Numbered from the stretch's first letter, positions 21,182 to 30,842 are shown. The stretch: DNA of 64,000 nt from Pseudomonas sp. G34 (GCF_031119625.1 NZ_JAVHZV010000009.1:248001-312000), one strand, 5' to 3'. Made by a program: numbers and translations. The notes: generated by a model from the letters alone, not told the origin.

Positions 21182-21631
21182 TCAGAGGCTGTCCTGCAAT
21201 TGCTTGCGCAGGGCGGTCAGCTGCGCGGTAAGGCTGGCCAGGCGCTCGGCCGTTTGTGCACTGGCATCGAGAATGCACCCGGGAATCTGCCGGGCTTCGC
21301 TGTGCAGGGCGCGGCCCTTGTCGGTGAGGTACAGGTGCACCACGCGCTCATCACTGCTGCTGCGCTTGCGGTCGATCAGCCCCTCGGCCTCCAGGCGCTT
21401 GAGCAGCGGGGTCAGCGAGCCGGGATCGGTGAGCAGGCGCGCGCTGATCTCGCTCACGGTGATGCCGTCGCCTTCCCATAACACCAGCATCGCCAGGTAC
21501 TGCGGATAGGTCAGGCCGAGCTTCCTGAGCAGCGGCTTGTAGACCTTGGTCATCATCAGCGAGGTCGAATGCAGGGCGAAGCACACCTGGTTGTCGAGCA
21601 GCAGATCGGCGCAGGTGTCATCGGTGGTCAT
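21182..21631 (-). CDS. ohrR: MarR-type organic-peroxide-sensing repressor OhrR
   Basis: Winged-helix repressor of ohr, released when its sensing cysteine is oxidised by organic peroxides. 149 residues. Cys17 in NQVCFALHS is the conserved sensor cysteine, and the winged helix (LTYPQYLAMLVLWEGDG, DPGSLTPLLKRLEAEG, SSDERVVHLYLTDKG) is typical. Additional cysteines at residue 7 and in IPGCILD might form the disulfide partner of the two-cysteine OhrR type; this is inference. Confidence 0.94.
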   Translation of the reverse strand: MTTDDTCADLLLDNQVCFALHSTSLMMTKVYKPLLRKLGLTYPQYLAMLVLWEGDGITVSEISARLLTDPGSLTPLLKRLEAEGLIDRKRSSSDERVVHLYLTDKGRALHSEARQIPGCILDASAQTAERLASLTAQLTALRKQLQDSL

Positions 21632-21847
21632 GGAGGCTCCAGGGTGAGGGCAGGGCAGGCAGGCAATTTAGCGCGGCGATCCGGTCGATGCCAGCCAAAG
21701 CGGCAAACGGCGAGCCTGCGCTGCTGCTACCGTCTGTCGCAGGCAAATATCGAGGCAGCCGCCACGTGCCGTCAGCTATCTGGCATACAATGCCTCGCCG
21801 CCTCGTTGTACAGCTGTGGCGCCGAGCGGACGCAATGGAGTGAATAC

Positions 21848-22240
21848 ATGAAGATCCTGATGGCCGGTTTCGCCGCTGTGCTACTGCTGAGCGGTTGCAC
21901 CAGCCCCGGCAAGCCTGCCGCGCTGCAAGCCCCGGTGACCGGCAAGAGCAACCCGACCCGCGTGCAGGTGACCCCGAGCGACGCCGATATCGAGGCAGCC
22001 AAGGCCAGCCTGTTCACGGCGATCGATGCCGAGGGCGTCGAGTTCGATTCGCTGTTCGGCACGGCTACCAATGCGGCCGGCGATGACCTGGCGGTTTGCG
22101 GTTTTGCCAGGCACAACGACCAGGAGCAAGCGCTGTATTTCGCCTATTACAACGGCGAACTGCTGCTCTGGGATGAAGCCGCACCCCATGGCACCAGTAC
22201 CGAAAACCAGTTTCTGGCGATGATCTGCTCCTCCCGCTGA
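21848..22240 (+). CDS. Hypothetical lipoprotein
   Basis: A 130-residue protein from ATG 21848. The N-terminus is a lipoprotein signal with the lipobox LLSGC (lipidated Cys at about 17), followed by a low-complexity Pro/Ala/Thr linker and a small C-terminal domain with two cysteines (AVCGFARH, MICSSR) that could pair. No family recognised. The open frame reaches further upstream without a better start. Confidence 0.7.
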   Translation: MKILMAGFAAVLLLSGCTSPGKPAALQAPVTGKSNPTRVQVTPSDADIEAAKASLFTAIDAEGVEFDSLFGTATNAAGDDLAVCGFARHNDQEQALYFAYYNGELLLWDEAAPHGTSTENQFLAMICSSR

Positions 22241-22250
22241 ACCGCCGTTC

Positions 22251-22511
22251 TCAGTCCAGCAGGCGCCGCGGCGGCGGCAGGCGCTTGAGCGTGGCGGCCT
22301 TCTTGCCGCGCGCCGCCATGCGCCGTTTCGCCGGGCAGATGCCGGTCACGCCGCGAAAGATGCCCAGCGCACCGGCAGCGATGTCGGTCAACCCGAACAC
22401 GCCACCAATCGCCAGGCCCTTGCGAATCAGCAGCGCGCCACCGGCAATGGAAATCACCCGCTCCATGGGCGCCAGGTTGATCGCACTGCGGTGCTGGTCA
22501 TGGTCAGGCAT
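22251..22511 (-). CDS. DUF2892-like small membrane protein
   Basis: 86 residues from ATG 22511 (GGAG 5-6 nt upstream). It begins with a hydrophilic MPDHDQHRSAINLAPMERV, then two hydrophobic stretches (ISIAGGALLIRKGLAIGGV, TDIAAGALGIFRGVTG) with a CPAKR motif, as in YgaP-type DUF2892 proteins, and ends in a basic tail. It lies 11 nt before the Rho_N-like gene on the same strand. Function unknown. Confidence 0.7.
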   Translation of the reverse strand: MPDHDQHRSAINLAPMERVISIAGGALLIRKGLAIGGVFGLTDIAAGALGIFRGVTGICPAKRRMAARGKKAATLKRLPPPRRLLD

Positions 22512-22522
22512 GGACGCTCCGT

Positions 22523-22900
22523 TCAAGAGGCTTTCTTAAGAGCGCTGACCAGTTCGGCCTTGCGCATGCTCGAGCGGCCGCTGATCTGCCGGGCGCGGGC
22601 CAGGTGCAGCAGCTCCTGCTTGCTCTGCTTTTCCAGGGGCCGGGCCGGGTGCGCTTCGCCACGCCGGCTGGCCGCTGCCTGGCGAGCGGAGTCCTGGCGG
22701 GCGCCGGCCTTCTGCGCCTGGCTGGTCTGCCGCCCCGAGCCGCCGGCTCGTTCGCCGCCACCGGATTGCTTGTTGACGGTCGCCCAGGCCCGAGCGCGTG
22801 CTTCGTCCTCGGCAACGCCGCGTTGTTCATAACTGGATTCGATGGCCGTGGCCTTGCGCTTCTGGGCAACGGTGTACTTGTCCTTGCTTCCACGTGGCAT
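22523..22900 (-). CDS. Rho_N/SAP-like basic protein (often called plasmid stabilization protein)
   Basis: 125 residues, strongly basic and alanine-rich. The N-terminal block MPRGSKDKYTVAQKRKATAI with RAWATVNKQSGGG is common in pseudomonad stress loci under the misleading name plasmid stabilization protein. The C-terminal 35 residues (SKQELLHLARARQISGR, MRKAELVSAL) resemble a Rho N-terminal or SAP helix-extended-helix nucleic-acid-binding motif. Probably DNA- or RNA-binding; role unknown. Likely cotranscribed with the DUF2892 gene 11 nt downstream. Confidence 0.75.
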   Translation of the reverse strand: MPRGSKDKYTVAQKRKATAIESSYEQRGVAEDEARARAWATVNKQSGGGERAGGSGRQTSQAQKAGARQDSARQAAASRRGEAHPARPLEKQSKQELLHLARARQISGRSSMRKAELVSALKKAS

Positions 22901-23108
22901 ATCAGTTCTCCCGATCGGCGAATGGATAGTGTTGTGGCAGGTTTGTAATCAATCGGGTTCAAGGTGCTGGATGAGTGGTAGTCGGCAATTGGGCAGACGC
23001 ATTGAACTCTGCCGCAGGTGCCGGACTCACTGCTAAGTGCTTTTGGGGCAGGGCGCGCCGAGCTCTGGCGTGCGCCCCCCAGCCGCTGAACCTTATTCGA
23101 GGAGATCG

Positions 23109-23507
23109 ATGATGAAACGAGATTGGGAACTGATCCGTGAACTGCTGCTGCAGATCGAAGCACTGGAAACCGGACATCACTTCTACCCGCAGCAGGTCGG
23201 CGAGCACAGCGCCGAATCGGTCAGCTACCATATTCATTTGATGTGCCAAGCCAATCTGATCGAGTGCTCCCAGCACCATCCCTGGAATGGTGCACCGGTC
23301 TCCATCGCCAACGGCCTGACCCTGACCGGCCACGACCTGCTCGATGGCATCCGCGAGGAGTCGCTGTGGGAAGCCAAGAAGGCCTATCTGCAGGCCCGCG
23401 CTGGTGGCATCACCTATGAAGGGCTGAAGAACGCGCCGACCGCGGATTCCATGTTGTTTGCCAGCCGCGGCAGCGAAGAGGGTCATAACGGCCACGTCTA
23501 CAACTGA
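23109..23507 (+). CDS. DUF2513 family protein
   Basis: 132 residues beginning MMKRDWELIRELLLQIE. The DUF2513 pattern is clear: HIHLMCQANLIEC, then GLTLTGHDLLDGIREESLWEAKK. The fold looks like a winged helix. A good ribosome site (GAGGAG) serves either of two adjacent ATGs (23109 or 23112). It lies 20 nt before glgP on the same strand and is likely in its operon; a regulatory role is possible but unproven. Confidence 0.82.
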   Translation: MMKRDWELIRELLLQIEALETGHHFYPQQVGEHSAESVSYHIHLMCQANLIECSQHHPWNGAPVSIANGLTLTGHDLLDGIREESLWEAKKAYLQARAGGITYEGLKNAPTADSMLFASRGSEEGHNGHVYN

Positions 23508-23527
23508 TTCAGGGAGCTAACTCCGCA

Positions 23528-25984
23528 ATGGCCGAGGAAACAGTGAAAGCAACAGACAACGTCGATACTTTCAAACAACTGATCCTGGCCAAGCTCAGGT
23601 ATTCGGTGGGCAAGGATCCAGGCAATGCCTTCGCCCACGACTGGTTCGAGGCGGTCGCCCTGGCCGCTCGCGATCACCTGATCGACCACTGGGAGGATGC
23701 CTCCCTGCAGGTCGACCGCCAGGAACAGAAGCGCGTCTATTACCTCTCGCTGGAATTCCTGATCGGCCGCCTGCTGGTCGACAACCTCAGCAACCTCGGC
23801 CTGCTGGACACCGCCCGCGAAGCGCTGGCGCAGCTGGACGTGGATTTCGAGCAGATTCGCAACCTCGAGCCGGATGCCGCCCTCGGCAATGGCGGCCTCG
23901 GCCGCCTGGCAGCCTGCTTCATGGAAAGCATGGCGACCCTGAACATCGCCGCCCACGGCTATGGCATTCGCTACGAGCACGGCCTGTTCCGCCAGGTGGT
24001 GGTCGATGGCTGGCAGCAGGAGCACACCGAAACCTGGCTGGATTTCGGCAACCCCTGGGAGTTCGAGCGCCCGGAAGTCAGCTACAGCGTCGGCTTCGGC
24101 GGCAGCGTGGTGAACCTGGCCGACTCCGGCGAGGTATCGCGCCACGAGTGGCAGCCCAATGAGCAGGTGCGCGCCATCGCCTACGACACCCCGGTGGTCG
24201 GCTGGCGGCATTCCAGCGTCAACACCCTGCGCCTGTGGCGGGCCCGCGCCGAGGAAGACCTGCAGCTGGAACGCTTCAATGCCGGCGATCACTTCGGCGC
24301 GGTAGCCGATGTGGTCAGGGCGGAAAGTATTTCCCGGGTGCTGTACCCGGCGGACAGCACCGAGGCTGGTCAGGAACTGCGCCTGCGCCAGGAGTTTTTC
24401 TTCGTCTCGGCGTCGCTGCAGGATCTGATCGCCCGGCACCTGGAACTGAATCTCGACATTCATTCGCTGCCCGACCGCGTTGCCATCCAGCTCAACGACA
24501 CCCACCCGGCGATCGCCGTGGCCGAGCTGATGCGTCTGCTGGTCGACGTGTACCGCCTGGAGTGGTTCGAGGCCTGGAAACTGACCACCGCGACGCTGTC
24601 CTACACCAACCACACCCTGCTGCCCGAGGCGCTGGAGTCGTGGCCGGTGTCGTTGATGGAGCGCCTGCTGCCGCGGCACATGCAGATCATCTACCTGATC
24701 AATGCGTACCACATCGATTCGCTGCGCGCCAAGGAGATCCACGACTTCGACCTGCTGCGTTCGGTCTCGCTGATCGACGAAGACCACGGCCGCCGGGTGC
24801 GCATGGGCAACCTGGCATTCCTTGGCTCGCACAGCATCAACGGCGTCTCGGCGCTGCACACCAACCTGATGCGCAAGAGCGTGTTCAGCGACTTCCATCG
24901 CCTGTACCCGGAGCGCATCAATAACAAGACCAACGGCGTGACCTTCCGCCGCTGGCTGTACCAGGCCAACCCGCAACTGACCGAGCTGCTGGTCGGCGCC
25001 CTGGGCGAGGGCGTGCTCGACGCCCCGGAAACCACCTTGCGTTCGCTCGAGCCGTTCGCCGCCAAATCCTCGTTCCGCAAGCAGTTCGCCGCCCAGCGCC
25101 AACACGCCAAGCGCGCCCTGGCCGAGCTGGTGCGTGAGCGCATGGGCATCAGCCTGGACACCCAGGCGATCTTCGATGTGCAGGTCAAGCGCATCCACGA
25201 ATACAAGCGTCAGCTGCTCAACCTGCTGCACACCGTGGCGCTGTACCAGGCGATGCGCAACGACCCGGCCACCGACTGGGCGCCACGGGTGAAGATCTTC
25301 GCCGGCAAGGCCGCGGCCAGCTATCATCAGGCCAAGCTGATCATCAAGCTGGCCAACGATATCAGCCGCACCGTCAACGCCGACCCGACCTTGCGCGGGC
25401 TGCTCAAGGTGGTGTTCATCCCCAACTACAACGTCAGCCTGGCCGAGGTGATCATCCCGGCGGCGGATCTTTCCGAGCAGATCTCCACCGCCGGCCTGGA
25501 AGCCTCCGGCACCAGCAACATGAAGTTCGCCCTCAACGGTGCGCTGACCATCGGCACCCTGGACGGCGCCAACGTGGAGATGTCCGAGCAGATCGGCCGC
25601 GAGAACATGTTCATCTTCGGCATGACCGCCCAGCAGGTAGCCGCGCGTTCGCGCCGTGACCTGAACATGAGCGCCGAGGTGGCGGCCTCCGAGCGGCTGG
25701 CCGGCGCCCTGGAAGCGATTCGTTCCGGGGTGTTCTCGCCGGACGATCCGGGCCGCTACACCGGCCTGATCGATGGTCTGCTGGCCCACGACCGCTTCCT
25801 GGTCTGCGCGGATTTCCAGGCCTACTGGGATGCGCAGCGCAAGGTCGACATGCTCTGGCGCACGCCTGATCGCTGGTGGCAGGCGGCGGTGTTCAACACC
25901 GCACGTACTGGCTGGTTCTCCTCGGATCGCACCATCCGCGAGTACGCCAGGGACATCTGGAAGGTCGCCGGCATCGACGACTGA
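23528..25984 (+). CDS. glgP: Glycogen phosphorylase
   Basis: PLP enzyme that releases glucose 1-phosphate from alpha-1,4-glucan ends. 818 residues, the usual length. The PLP lysine is Lys666 in GTSNMKFALNGALTIGTLDG, and other hallmarks are RLAACFMESMATL, NDTHPAIAVAELMR and FDVQVKRIHEYKRQLLN. It would feed on the glucan made by GlgE/GlgB encoded 11 kb away. A strong terminator follows directly. Confidence 0.97.
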   Translation: MAEETVKATDNVDTFKQLILAKLRYSVGKDPGNAFAHDWFEAVALAARDHLIDHWEDASLQVDRQEQKRVYYLSLEFLIGRLLVDNLSNLGLLDTAREALAQLDVDFEQIRNLEPDAALGNGGLGRLAACFMESMATLNIAAHGYGIRYEHGLFRQVVVDGWQQEHTETWLDFGNPWEFERPEVSYSVGFGGSVVNLADSGEVSRHEWQPNEQVRAIAYDTPVVGWRHSSVNTLRLWRARAEEDLQLERFNAGDHFGAVADVVRAESISRVLYPADSTEAGQELRLRQEFFFVSASLQDLIARHLELNLDIHSLPDRVAIQLNDTHPAIAVAELMRLLVDVYRLEWFEAWKLTTATLSYTNHTLLPEALESWPVSLMERLLPRHMQIIYLINAYHIDSLRAKEIHDFDLLRSVSLIDEDHGRRVRMGNLAFLGSHSINGVSALHTNLMRKSVFSDFHRLYPERINNKTNGVTFRRWLYQANPQLTELLVGALGEGVLDAPETTLRSLEPFAAKSSFRKQFAAQRQHAKRALAELVRERMGISLDTQAIFDVQVKRIHEYKRQLLNLLHTVALYQAMRNDPATDWAPRVKIFAGKAAASYHQAKLIIKLANDISRTVNADPTLRGLLKVVFIPNYNVSLAEVIIPAADLSEQISTAGLEASGTSNMKFALNGALTIGTLDGANVEMSEQIGRENMFIFGMTAQQVAARSRRDLNMSAEVAASERLAGALEAIRSGVFSPDDPGRYTGLIDGLLAHDRFLVCADFQAYWDAQRKVDMLWRTPDRWWQAAVFNTARTGWFSSDRTIREYARDIWKVAGIDD

Positions 25985-25999
25985 TCCCGCGTGGTCGAC

Positions 26000-26033
26000 A
26001 AAAGCCCGGCGTGGTTCACCACGCCGGGCTTTT
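26000..26033 (+). terminator. Rho-independent terminator of glgP
   Basis: A perfect 15-bp stem AAAAGCCCGGCGTGG / CCACGCCGGGCTTTT with a TTCA loop, 16 nt after the glgP stop. Confidence 0.92.
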
Positions 26034-26239
26034 GCATGTCTGGGGCATGTCGCAAGGCCAGTATGCCGTTCGTCTTGCGGCGGCCCTGTTACCTGGTAAA
26101 CAAGCCGAACGTCCCGGCACCCATGCCCTCACATTCTCAGGGGCGTTGATCCACGTTTGCCTGAGCGTGGGCGCCCAGATCCCGTTCGCGATGTCACTCG
26201 ATCGAGCTGGCGGGCCAAAGCATTACCGAGGAGATAAGG

Positions 26240-28378
26240 ATGCAAGCTAAAGACCAGGGCCGCAGCAGTGAGCTCGCCGGAACCGACACGCCGGACCGTA
26301 GCAACAGCAACAAGAAGCTCGAACAACTCGAACGCTTTCGTGAAGACGCCACCGGGCAGGCGCTGACCACCGACCATGGCACGCGCATCGCCGACAACCA
26401 GAACAGCCTGCGCGCGGGCGAACGCGGCCCGTCGCTGCTCGAAGATTTCCTGCTGCGCGAGAAGCTCACCCACTTCGACCATGAGCGCATCCCCGAGCGT
26501 GTGGTGCACGCCCGCGGCGCGGCGGCCCATGGCTACTTCCAGGTCTATGAAGACCTCAGCGAGCTGACCAAGGCGGATTTTCTCACCGACCCGAGCAAGC
26601 AGACCCCGGTGTTCGTGCGTTTCTCCACCGTGCAGGGCCCGCGCGGCTCGGCCGATACCGTGCGTGACGTGCGCGGCTTCGCCACCAAGTTCTATACCGA
26701 CGAGGGCAACTTCGACCTGATCGGCAACAACATGCCAGTGTTCTTCATCCAGGACGCCATCAAGTTTCCGGACTTCGTGCACGCCGTGAAGCCCGAGCCG
26801 CACAACGAGATCCCTACCGGCGCCTCGGCCCACGACACCTTCTGGGATTTCGTGTCGCTGACCCCGGAGTCGGCCCACATGGTGCTCTGGACCATGTCCG
26901 ACCGCGCCATTCCGGTAGGCTTTCGCGGTATGCAGGGCTTTGGCGTGCACACTTATCGGCTGGTCAATGCCGAGGGCCGTGCGCACTTCGTCAAGTTCCA
27001 CTGGCGGCCGGTGGCCGGGGTGTTCTCGCTGGTCTGGGACGAGGCGCAGAAGCTCGCCGGCAAGGACCCGGACTTCCATCGCCGCACCCTGTGGGACGAC
27101 ATCGAGAACGGTGACCCGCTGGAGTGGGAGCTGGGCCTGCAGGTGATCCCCGAGGAAGACGAGCACAAGTTCGACTTCGACCTGCTCGACGCCACCAAGC
27201 TGGTGCCCGAAGAGCAGGTGCCGGTGCGCGTGGTCGGCAAACTGGTGCTCAATCGCAACCCGGACAATTTCTTCGCCGAGACCGAGCAGGTGGCCTTCCA
27301 GATGGCCAACATCGTGCCGGGTATCGACTTCACCAATGATCCGTTGCTGCAGGGCCGGCTGTTCTCCTACACCGATACCCAGCTGCTGCGCCTCGGCGGG
27401 CCGAACTTCAACGAGATCCCGATCAACCGCCCGGTGTGTCCGTTCCACAACAACAACCGCGACTCCTTCCACCGCCAGACCATCAACAAGGGCCGCGCTT
27501 CCTACGAGCCGAACTCCATCGATGGCGGCTGGCCGAAGGAAACCCCGGAAGCACCCAAGGGCGGCGGCTACGTCAGCTACCCAGAAGAGGTCTCCGGGCC
27601 GAAGATCCGCAAGCGCGCCGAGTCGTTCGCCGATCACTTCTCCCAGGCCCGGCTGTTCTTCAACAGCATGAGCGCGGCTGAGAAAGCCCACATCGTCGCG
27701 GCCTACAGCTTCGAGCTGGGCAAGGTCGAGCGCATGCACATCCGCAAGCGTCAGGTGCACGAGATTCTCGCCAATATCGACCTGGACCTGGCCAAGCAGG
27801 TGGCGGCCAACATCGGTGTCGACGCGCCAAGCGGGCCGACCGTGCAGGTGCCGGAGATCTCGCTGAAAGAATCGCCAGCGCTGAGCCAGATGAACCTGCT
27901 GCCGGGCAACATCAAGTCGCGCAAGGTGGCGATCCTGATCGGCGATGGCGTCAAGCAGGCGGATATCGATGCGCTTACCGCCGAGCTCGACAAGCAGGGC
28001 GCGCAGTTCAAGCTGCTGGCGCCGAGCGCCGCGCCGGTGAAAAGTGATGCCGGCAAGGAGCTGGTACCCAACGACTCGATGCAAGGCCTGCCGTCGGTGG
28101 CCTTCGATGCGGTGTGGGTGCCGGGTGGTGCGAACTTCGCCAAGGCCCTGGAAGGCGATGGCGTGGCGCTGCATTACCTGCTCGAGGCCTACAAGCACCT
28201 CAAGGCCGTCGCCCTGTGCGGCGAGTCGGCTGATCTGCTGAAACTGCTGCGCCTCAAGGAAGACGAAGGCCTGCTGACCGGCAAGGCCGGTAGCGCACTG
28301 GTGCAGCCGTTCACCGCGGCCATCGCCAAGCACCGCGTGTGGGCGCGCGAGCCGCTGACCAAGGCAATTCCAGCCTGA
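26240..28378 (+). CDS. katE: Large-subunit monofunctional catalase (HPII type)
   Basis: Haem catalase that dismutates H2O2, usually made in stationary phase under RpoS. 712 residues, the large-subunit type. The distal His90 is in [14 protein letters not shown], the proximal haem Tyr377 in [15 protein letters not shown]. After the core a C-terminal DJ-1/PfpI-like domain (about 560-712, [30 protein letters not shown]) is present as in E. coli KatE. CGAGGAG lies 7 nt before the ATG. Its own terminator follows. Confidence 0.96.
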   Translation: MQAKDQGRSSELAGTDTPDRSNSNKKLEQLERFREDATGQALTTDHGTRIADNQNSLRAGERGPSLLEDFLLREKLTHFDHERIPERVVHARGAAAHGYFQVYEDLSELTKADFLTDPSKQTPVFVRFSTVQGPRGSADTVRDVRGFATKFYTDEGNFDLIGNNMPVFFIQDAIKFPDFVHAVKPEPHNEIPTGASAHDTFWDFVSLTPESAHMVLWTMSDRAIPVGFRGMQGFGVHTYRLVNAEGRAHFVKFHWRPVAGVFSLVWDEAQKLAGKDPDFHRRTLWDDIENGDPLEWELGLQVIPEEDEHKFDFDLLDATKLVPEEQVPVRVVGKLVLNRNPDNFFAETEQVAFQMANIVPGIDFTNDPLLQGRLFSYTDTQLLRLGGPNFNEIPINRPVCPFHNNNRDSFHRQTINKGRASYEPNSIDGGWPKETPEAPKGGGYVSYPEEVSGPKIRKRAESFADHFSQARLFFNSMSAAEKAHIVAAYSFELGKVERMHIRKRQVHEILANIDLDLAKQVAANIGVDAPSGPTVQVPEISLKESPALSQMNLLPGNIKSRKVAILIGDGVKQADIDALTAELDKQGAQFKLLAPSAAPVKSDAGKELVPNDSMQGLPSVAFDAVWVPGGANFAKALEGDGVALHYLLEAYKHLKAVALCGESADLLKLLRLKEDEGLLTGKAGSALVQPFTAAIAKHRVWAREPLTKAIPA

Positions 28379-28384
28379 CGTAAA

Positions 28385-28416
28385 AAAGCCCCTGCACCGT
28401 GAGGTACAGGGGCTTT
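28385..28416 (+). terminator. Rho-independent terminator of katE
   Basis: A 10-bp stem AAAGCCCCTG / CAGGGGCTTT with inner pairing, 7 nt past the katE stop. Confidence 0.85.
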
Positions 28417-28440
28417 CAGTTGATTAAGAGACTGGGTGTT

Positions 28441-28660
28441 AGAACCTTTTTCACGATCTTCCGGCTGGATTTCAGCGCTTTGCCTGCAAAAGGCAAAAGC
28501 GATCATTGAGCTGGGCTTCTGTGGGAGAGGCTTTAGCCTCGATTTTGTTTGGTTGAGGTGAGAGCTCGGGGCTAAAGCCCCTCCCACGAGTCGCCGGCCG
28601 TCCGCTTCTGCCTCGTAGCAGTGCCTTTGTGTCGCCTGAAAAAGATCGTGACCGGTTCTT
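28441..28660. mobile_element. 220-bp non-coding element with imperfect terminal repeats and a central REP-like pair
   Basis: The ends are AGAACCTTTTTCACGATCTT and, inverted, AGAACCGGTCACGATCTTTT. A small palindrome (TTTGCCTGCAAAAGGCAAA) lies inside the left end, and an inverted pair of REP-like arms (GTGGGAGAGGCTTTAGCCTC at 28521 and its counterpart to 28587) sits in the middle. The right part (GCTTCTGCCTCGTAGCAG...) matches 34390-34449 by position and sequence, so this is a family of elements. No coding frame. Confidence 0.6.
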
Positions 28661-28907
28661 AGCTGGTCAGCACATGGGCATGTTGCTGGCAGGTACGCTG
28701 CGCACGGGCCCGCAGTTTGGCGCGACGCGGCGCATGCTGGCGCCGCCAGACCGGGTCGCTCGGCGAGGCGGGCAGGGAGGGGAATTCGTCGGCCAGCTGG
28801 GCTTCGAGCTGATGACGTTTGAGTAGCCGCAGCATGCCCCAGAGCATGGCTGCCGATACCAGTAGCCAACCGGAAATCATCAACAGGATATAGCTTTCAG
28901 GACTCAT
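28659..28907 (-). CDS. Small single-pass membrane protein, unknown
   Basis: 82 residues. One membrane helix at about 6-28 (ILLMISGWLLVSAAMLWGML), then a basic, arginine-rich cytoplasmic tail. GAGGAGG is 6 nt before ATG 28907. The start overlaps the stop of the upstream Rossmann-protein gene by 4 nt (ATGA), so they are translationally coupled. Its 3' end touches the repeat element. Function unknown. Confidence 0.65.
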   Translation of the reverse strand: MSPESYILLMISGWLLVSAAMLWGMLRLLKRHQLEAQLADEFPSLPASPSDPVWRRQHAPRRAKLRARAQRTCQQHAHVLTS

Positions 28908-29491
28908 GGTGCCTCCTCGGCCTGCTGGCGAGGGCCGACGTGCAAGCGCTGCTTGACGTTCGTTCCCTGCAGGCAGTGGTCTATCACGCTGCAGGCGTAG
29001 TGTTGCAGCGTGATGATTGCTATCGGCTCAGTACCGCCATTGCCGGGCGCATCGACGAGCGTCCAGGCCAGTGGCGATTTGTGCAGGCTGTGTTGCAGGT
29101 GTTCGAGCTTTTCGGCCGGCAGGCCGTCGTCGTGATCCAGCCAATGGTGCTCGCCGATCAGTAGCAAGCGCTCCACCCCGGCGGTGGGCAGGCCTTCGAG
29201 CAGCGCGATGATGGCGTCGTAGCTGCGCTCGAAACCGCCGATAGGCAGCGAGCGACTATTGAGTACCACGATCACCGCATCCACACCGGCGACGCTGCGC
29301 GCCACGCTGTCGGCTTGCAACGGCGTGCCGCTCTTGGCTGCCAGCCCAGGGCGCGCGGCGATGTCGGTCGGGTCGTCGACGATTACCAGTACCTGCAGGC
29401 CGCGCTCGAGGAGCGCTTCCTGCAGCGCATCGGTGATGCGGTCCGGCGCACCGTAGAGGGCAATTTTCTCGATGGGACGTGGGTCGCTCAT
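28904..29491 (-). CDS. NAD(P)-binding Rossmann (NmrA/SDR-like) protein
   Basis: 195 residues with an atypical-SDR/NmrA fold: IEKIALYGAPDRITDAL at the N-terminus in place of the usual GATGxxG, VLVIVDDPTDI, then GVDAVIVVLNSR and ERLLLIGEHHW. The glycine motif is degenerate (GAPDRI), so cofactor binding is uncertain. Likely cotranscribed with the 72-residue gene upstream (8 nt gap) and the membrane protein downstream. Comparable small reductase-like proteins occur in pseudomonad stress loci. Confidence 0.65.
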   Translation of the reverse strand: MSDPRPIEKIALYGAPDRITDALQEALLERGLQVLVIVDDPTDIAARPGLAAKSGTPLQADSVARSVAGVDAVIVVLNSRSLPIGGFERSYDAIIALLEGLPTAGVERLLLIGEHHWLDHDDGLPAEKLEHLQHSLHKSPLAWTLVDAPGNGGTEPIAIITLQHYACSVIDHCLQGTNVKQRLHVGPRQQAEEAP

Positions 29492-29499
29492 GATCTGGC

Positions 29500-29718
29500 T
29501 CAGGTCTGTCGCTGTTGACCGGGTTCCTGCTCGGCCGAGTCGCCCAGGGGTTTGACCTCGATATCGGTGATCTCACTGGGCAGCTCACTGCTGTGCAGCG
29601 ATTCGATGTGATAGCGGGCCTGCTCGGGCGTCAGCACCGAGGCAGCGGCCTGCACCTCGGTGGATTTCTTCTGTTTGCCAAGCCGGTAGCTGACGAGGAA
29701 GTAATGATTTCTGGACAT
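29500..29718 (-). CDS. Small hypothetical protein
   Basis: 72 residues, MSRNHYFLVSYRLGKQKKS..., with EQARYHIESLHSSELPSEI in the middle and a hydrophilic tail. No signal or membrane segment. It is first in a three-gene minus-strand cluster, 8 nt before the Rossmann gene. The ribosome site (GAGG 6-8 nt upstream) is acceptable. No family recognised. Confidence 0.6.
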   Translation of the reverse strand: MSRNHYFLVSYRLGKQKKSTEVQAAASVLTPEQARYHIESLHSSELPSEITDIEVKPLGDSAEQEPGQQRQT

Positions 29719-29928
29719 CCGAACCTCTGATCGTCGGGCGCGCTGGGCGCGTGGCGGCGTACTTGCCTGTCATCACAGCAGACTGGCCGGCGTTGCGCCG
29801 CGTTCAGGTTTTTCGCCCAGCGGTCAGGCGCCAAAAAAGCCAAACCTCTGGTTCTCGCCATGGTCGATAGCCAGGGCGCAGGCGAGTGCGCGGTGCCTAT
29901 CTGGATCGAATCGACGGGAGCAACCGAC

Positions 29929-30417
29929 TTGAGTTTCTGGGACGTGGTATTGGCCACGCTGGCCAACGAATTTTCCGATCTGAACAGCCCAGAGCAATTC
30001 ACCCAGGTCACCCTGCGCCTGTTGCTGGCGGCACTGCTCGGCGGGCTGCTGGGCCTGGAGCGCGAGACCAGCGGCAAGGCCGCCGGCGTGCGCACCCATA
30101 TGCTGGTGGCCATCGGCTCGGCGATGTTCGTGCTGGTGCCGGCGCAAATGGGCGCCGAGCACGACGCCATGAGCCGGGTCATCCAGGGGCTGGTGGCCGG
30201 TATCGGCTTCCTGTGCGCGGGTACCATCCTCAAGGGCGACTCGATGAACGAGGTGAAGGGCCTGACCACCGCCGCGGGCATCTGGTTGACCGCCGCCATC
30301 GGCATCACCATCGGCATGGGCCGCGAGGCCACCGCGGTGCTGGCCACGCTGGTGGCGCTGTTCATCTTCAATACCGTGCCGCACCTGATCGCCTGGCTGG
30401 AGAAGCGCGCACGCTGA
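29929..30417 (+). CDS. MgtC/SapB family membrane protein
   Basis: Integral membrane protein of the MgtC/YhiD group, linked to growth at low Mg2+ and in host cells in other bacteria. The conserved core is complete: LLLAALLGGLLGLERETSGK, GVRTHMLVAIGSAMF, GLVAGIGFLCAGTILKG, GLTTAAGIWLTAAIGI. From TTG 29929 (GGGAG 8 nt upstream) it is 162 residues. An ATG at 29860 is in frame and would give 185 residues, but lacks a ribosome site. A C-terminal ACT-like domain found in long MgtC proteins is absent. Confidence 0.85.
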   Translation: MSFWDVVLATLANEFSDLNSPEQFTQVTLRLLLAALLGGLLGLERETSGKAAGVRTHMLVAIGSAMFVLVPAQMGAEHDAMSRVIQGLVAGIGFLCAGTILKGDSMNEVKGLTTAAGIWLTAAIGITIGMGREATAVLATLVALFIFNTVPHLIAWLEKRAR

Positions 30418-30482
30418 ATGCGGGAACGTCTTGGCGGCGGTCGCGCTCCTATGCGGTATCGGGTGAATCAAGGGGGCCTGGT

Positions 30483-30725
30483 ATGTTCCGAGACTTCAAG
30501 GAATGCATTGCCTGGACGGACGCCATGAAGGATGGCCAGCATTACGTTGGCCTGATCGAGTACCAGCCCAAATGTGCAGGCGCCGCCGTGCAGCTACTCT
30601 GGGTGCCGGCCCTGGGCTCGGTGTGCGAGAGCGAGGCGGAGACCGCCGCCGACAATCTGCTGCGACAGATCCGTGACATCACCATCGACGGCGACGTGAT
30701 CTACCGCGACGGCGTCGCCCTGTAG
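30483..30725 (+). CDS. Small hypothetical protein
   Basis: 80 residues, MFRDFKECIAWTDAMKDGQH..., soluble and mildly acidic, with two cysteines (PKCAGAA, SVCESEAE). GGGGG lies upstream of ATG 30483 at normal spacing. It lies 65 nt after the MgtC-like gene and 117 nt before ku. No family recognised. Confidence 0.6.
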   Translation: MFRDFKECIAWTDAMKDGQHYVGLIEYQPKCAGAAVQLLWVPALGSVCESEAETAADNLLRQIRDITIDGDVIYRDGVAL

Positions 30726-30842
30726 CTACCCCTTTCTTGCGGTGCGCTGCCGCGCCGCCGCCGGGCCCTCCGGCGGAACACTGAAACTTTTGTTTTCACC
30801 GCCCAGTCACCTGTACAGATGCTTATCACGGGAGACGGCGGT

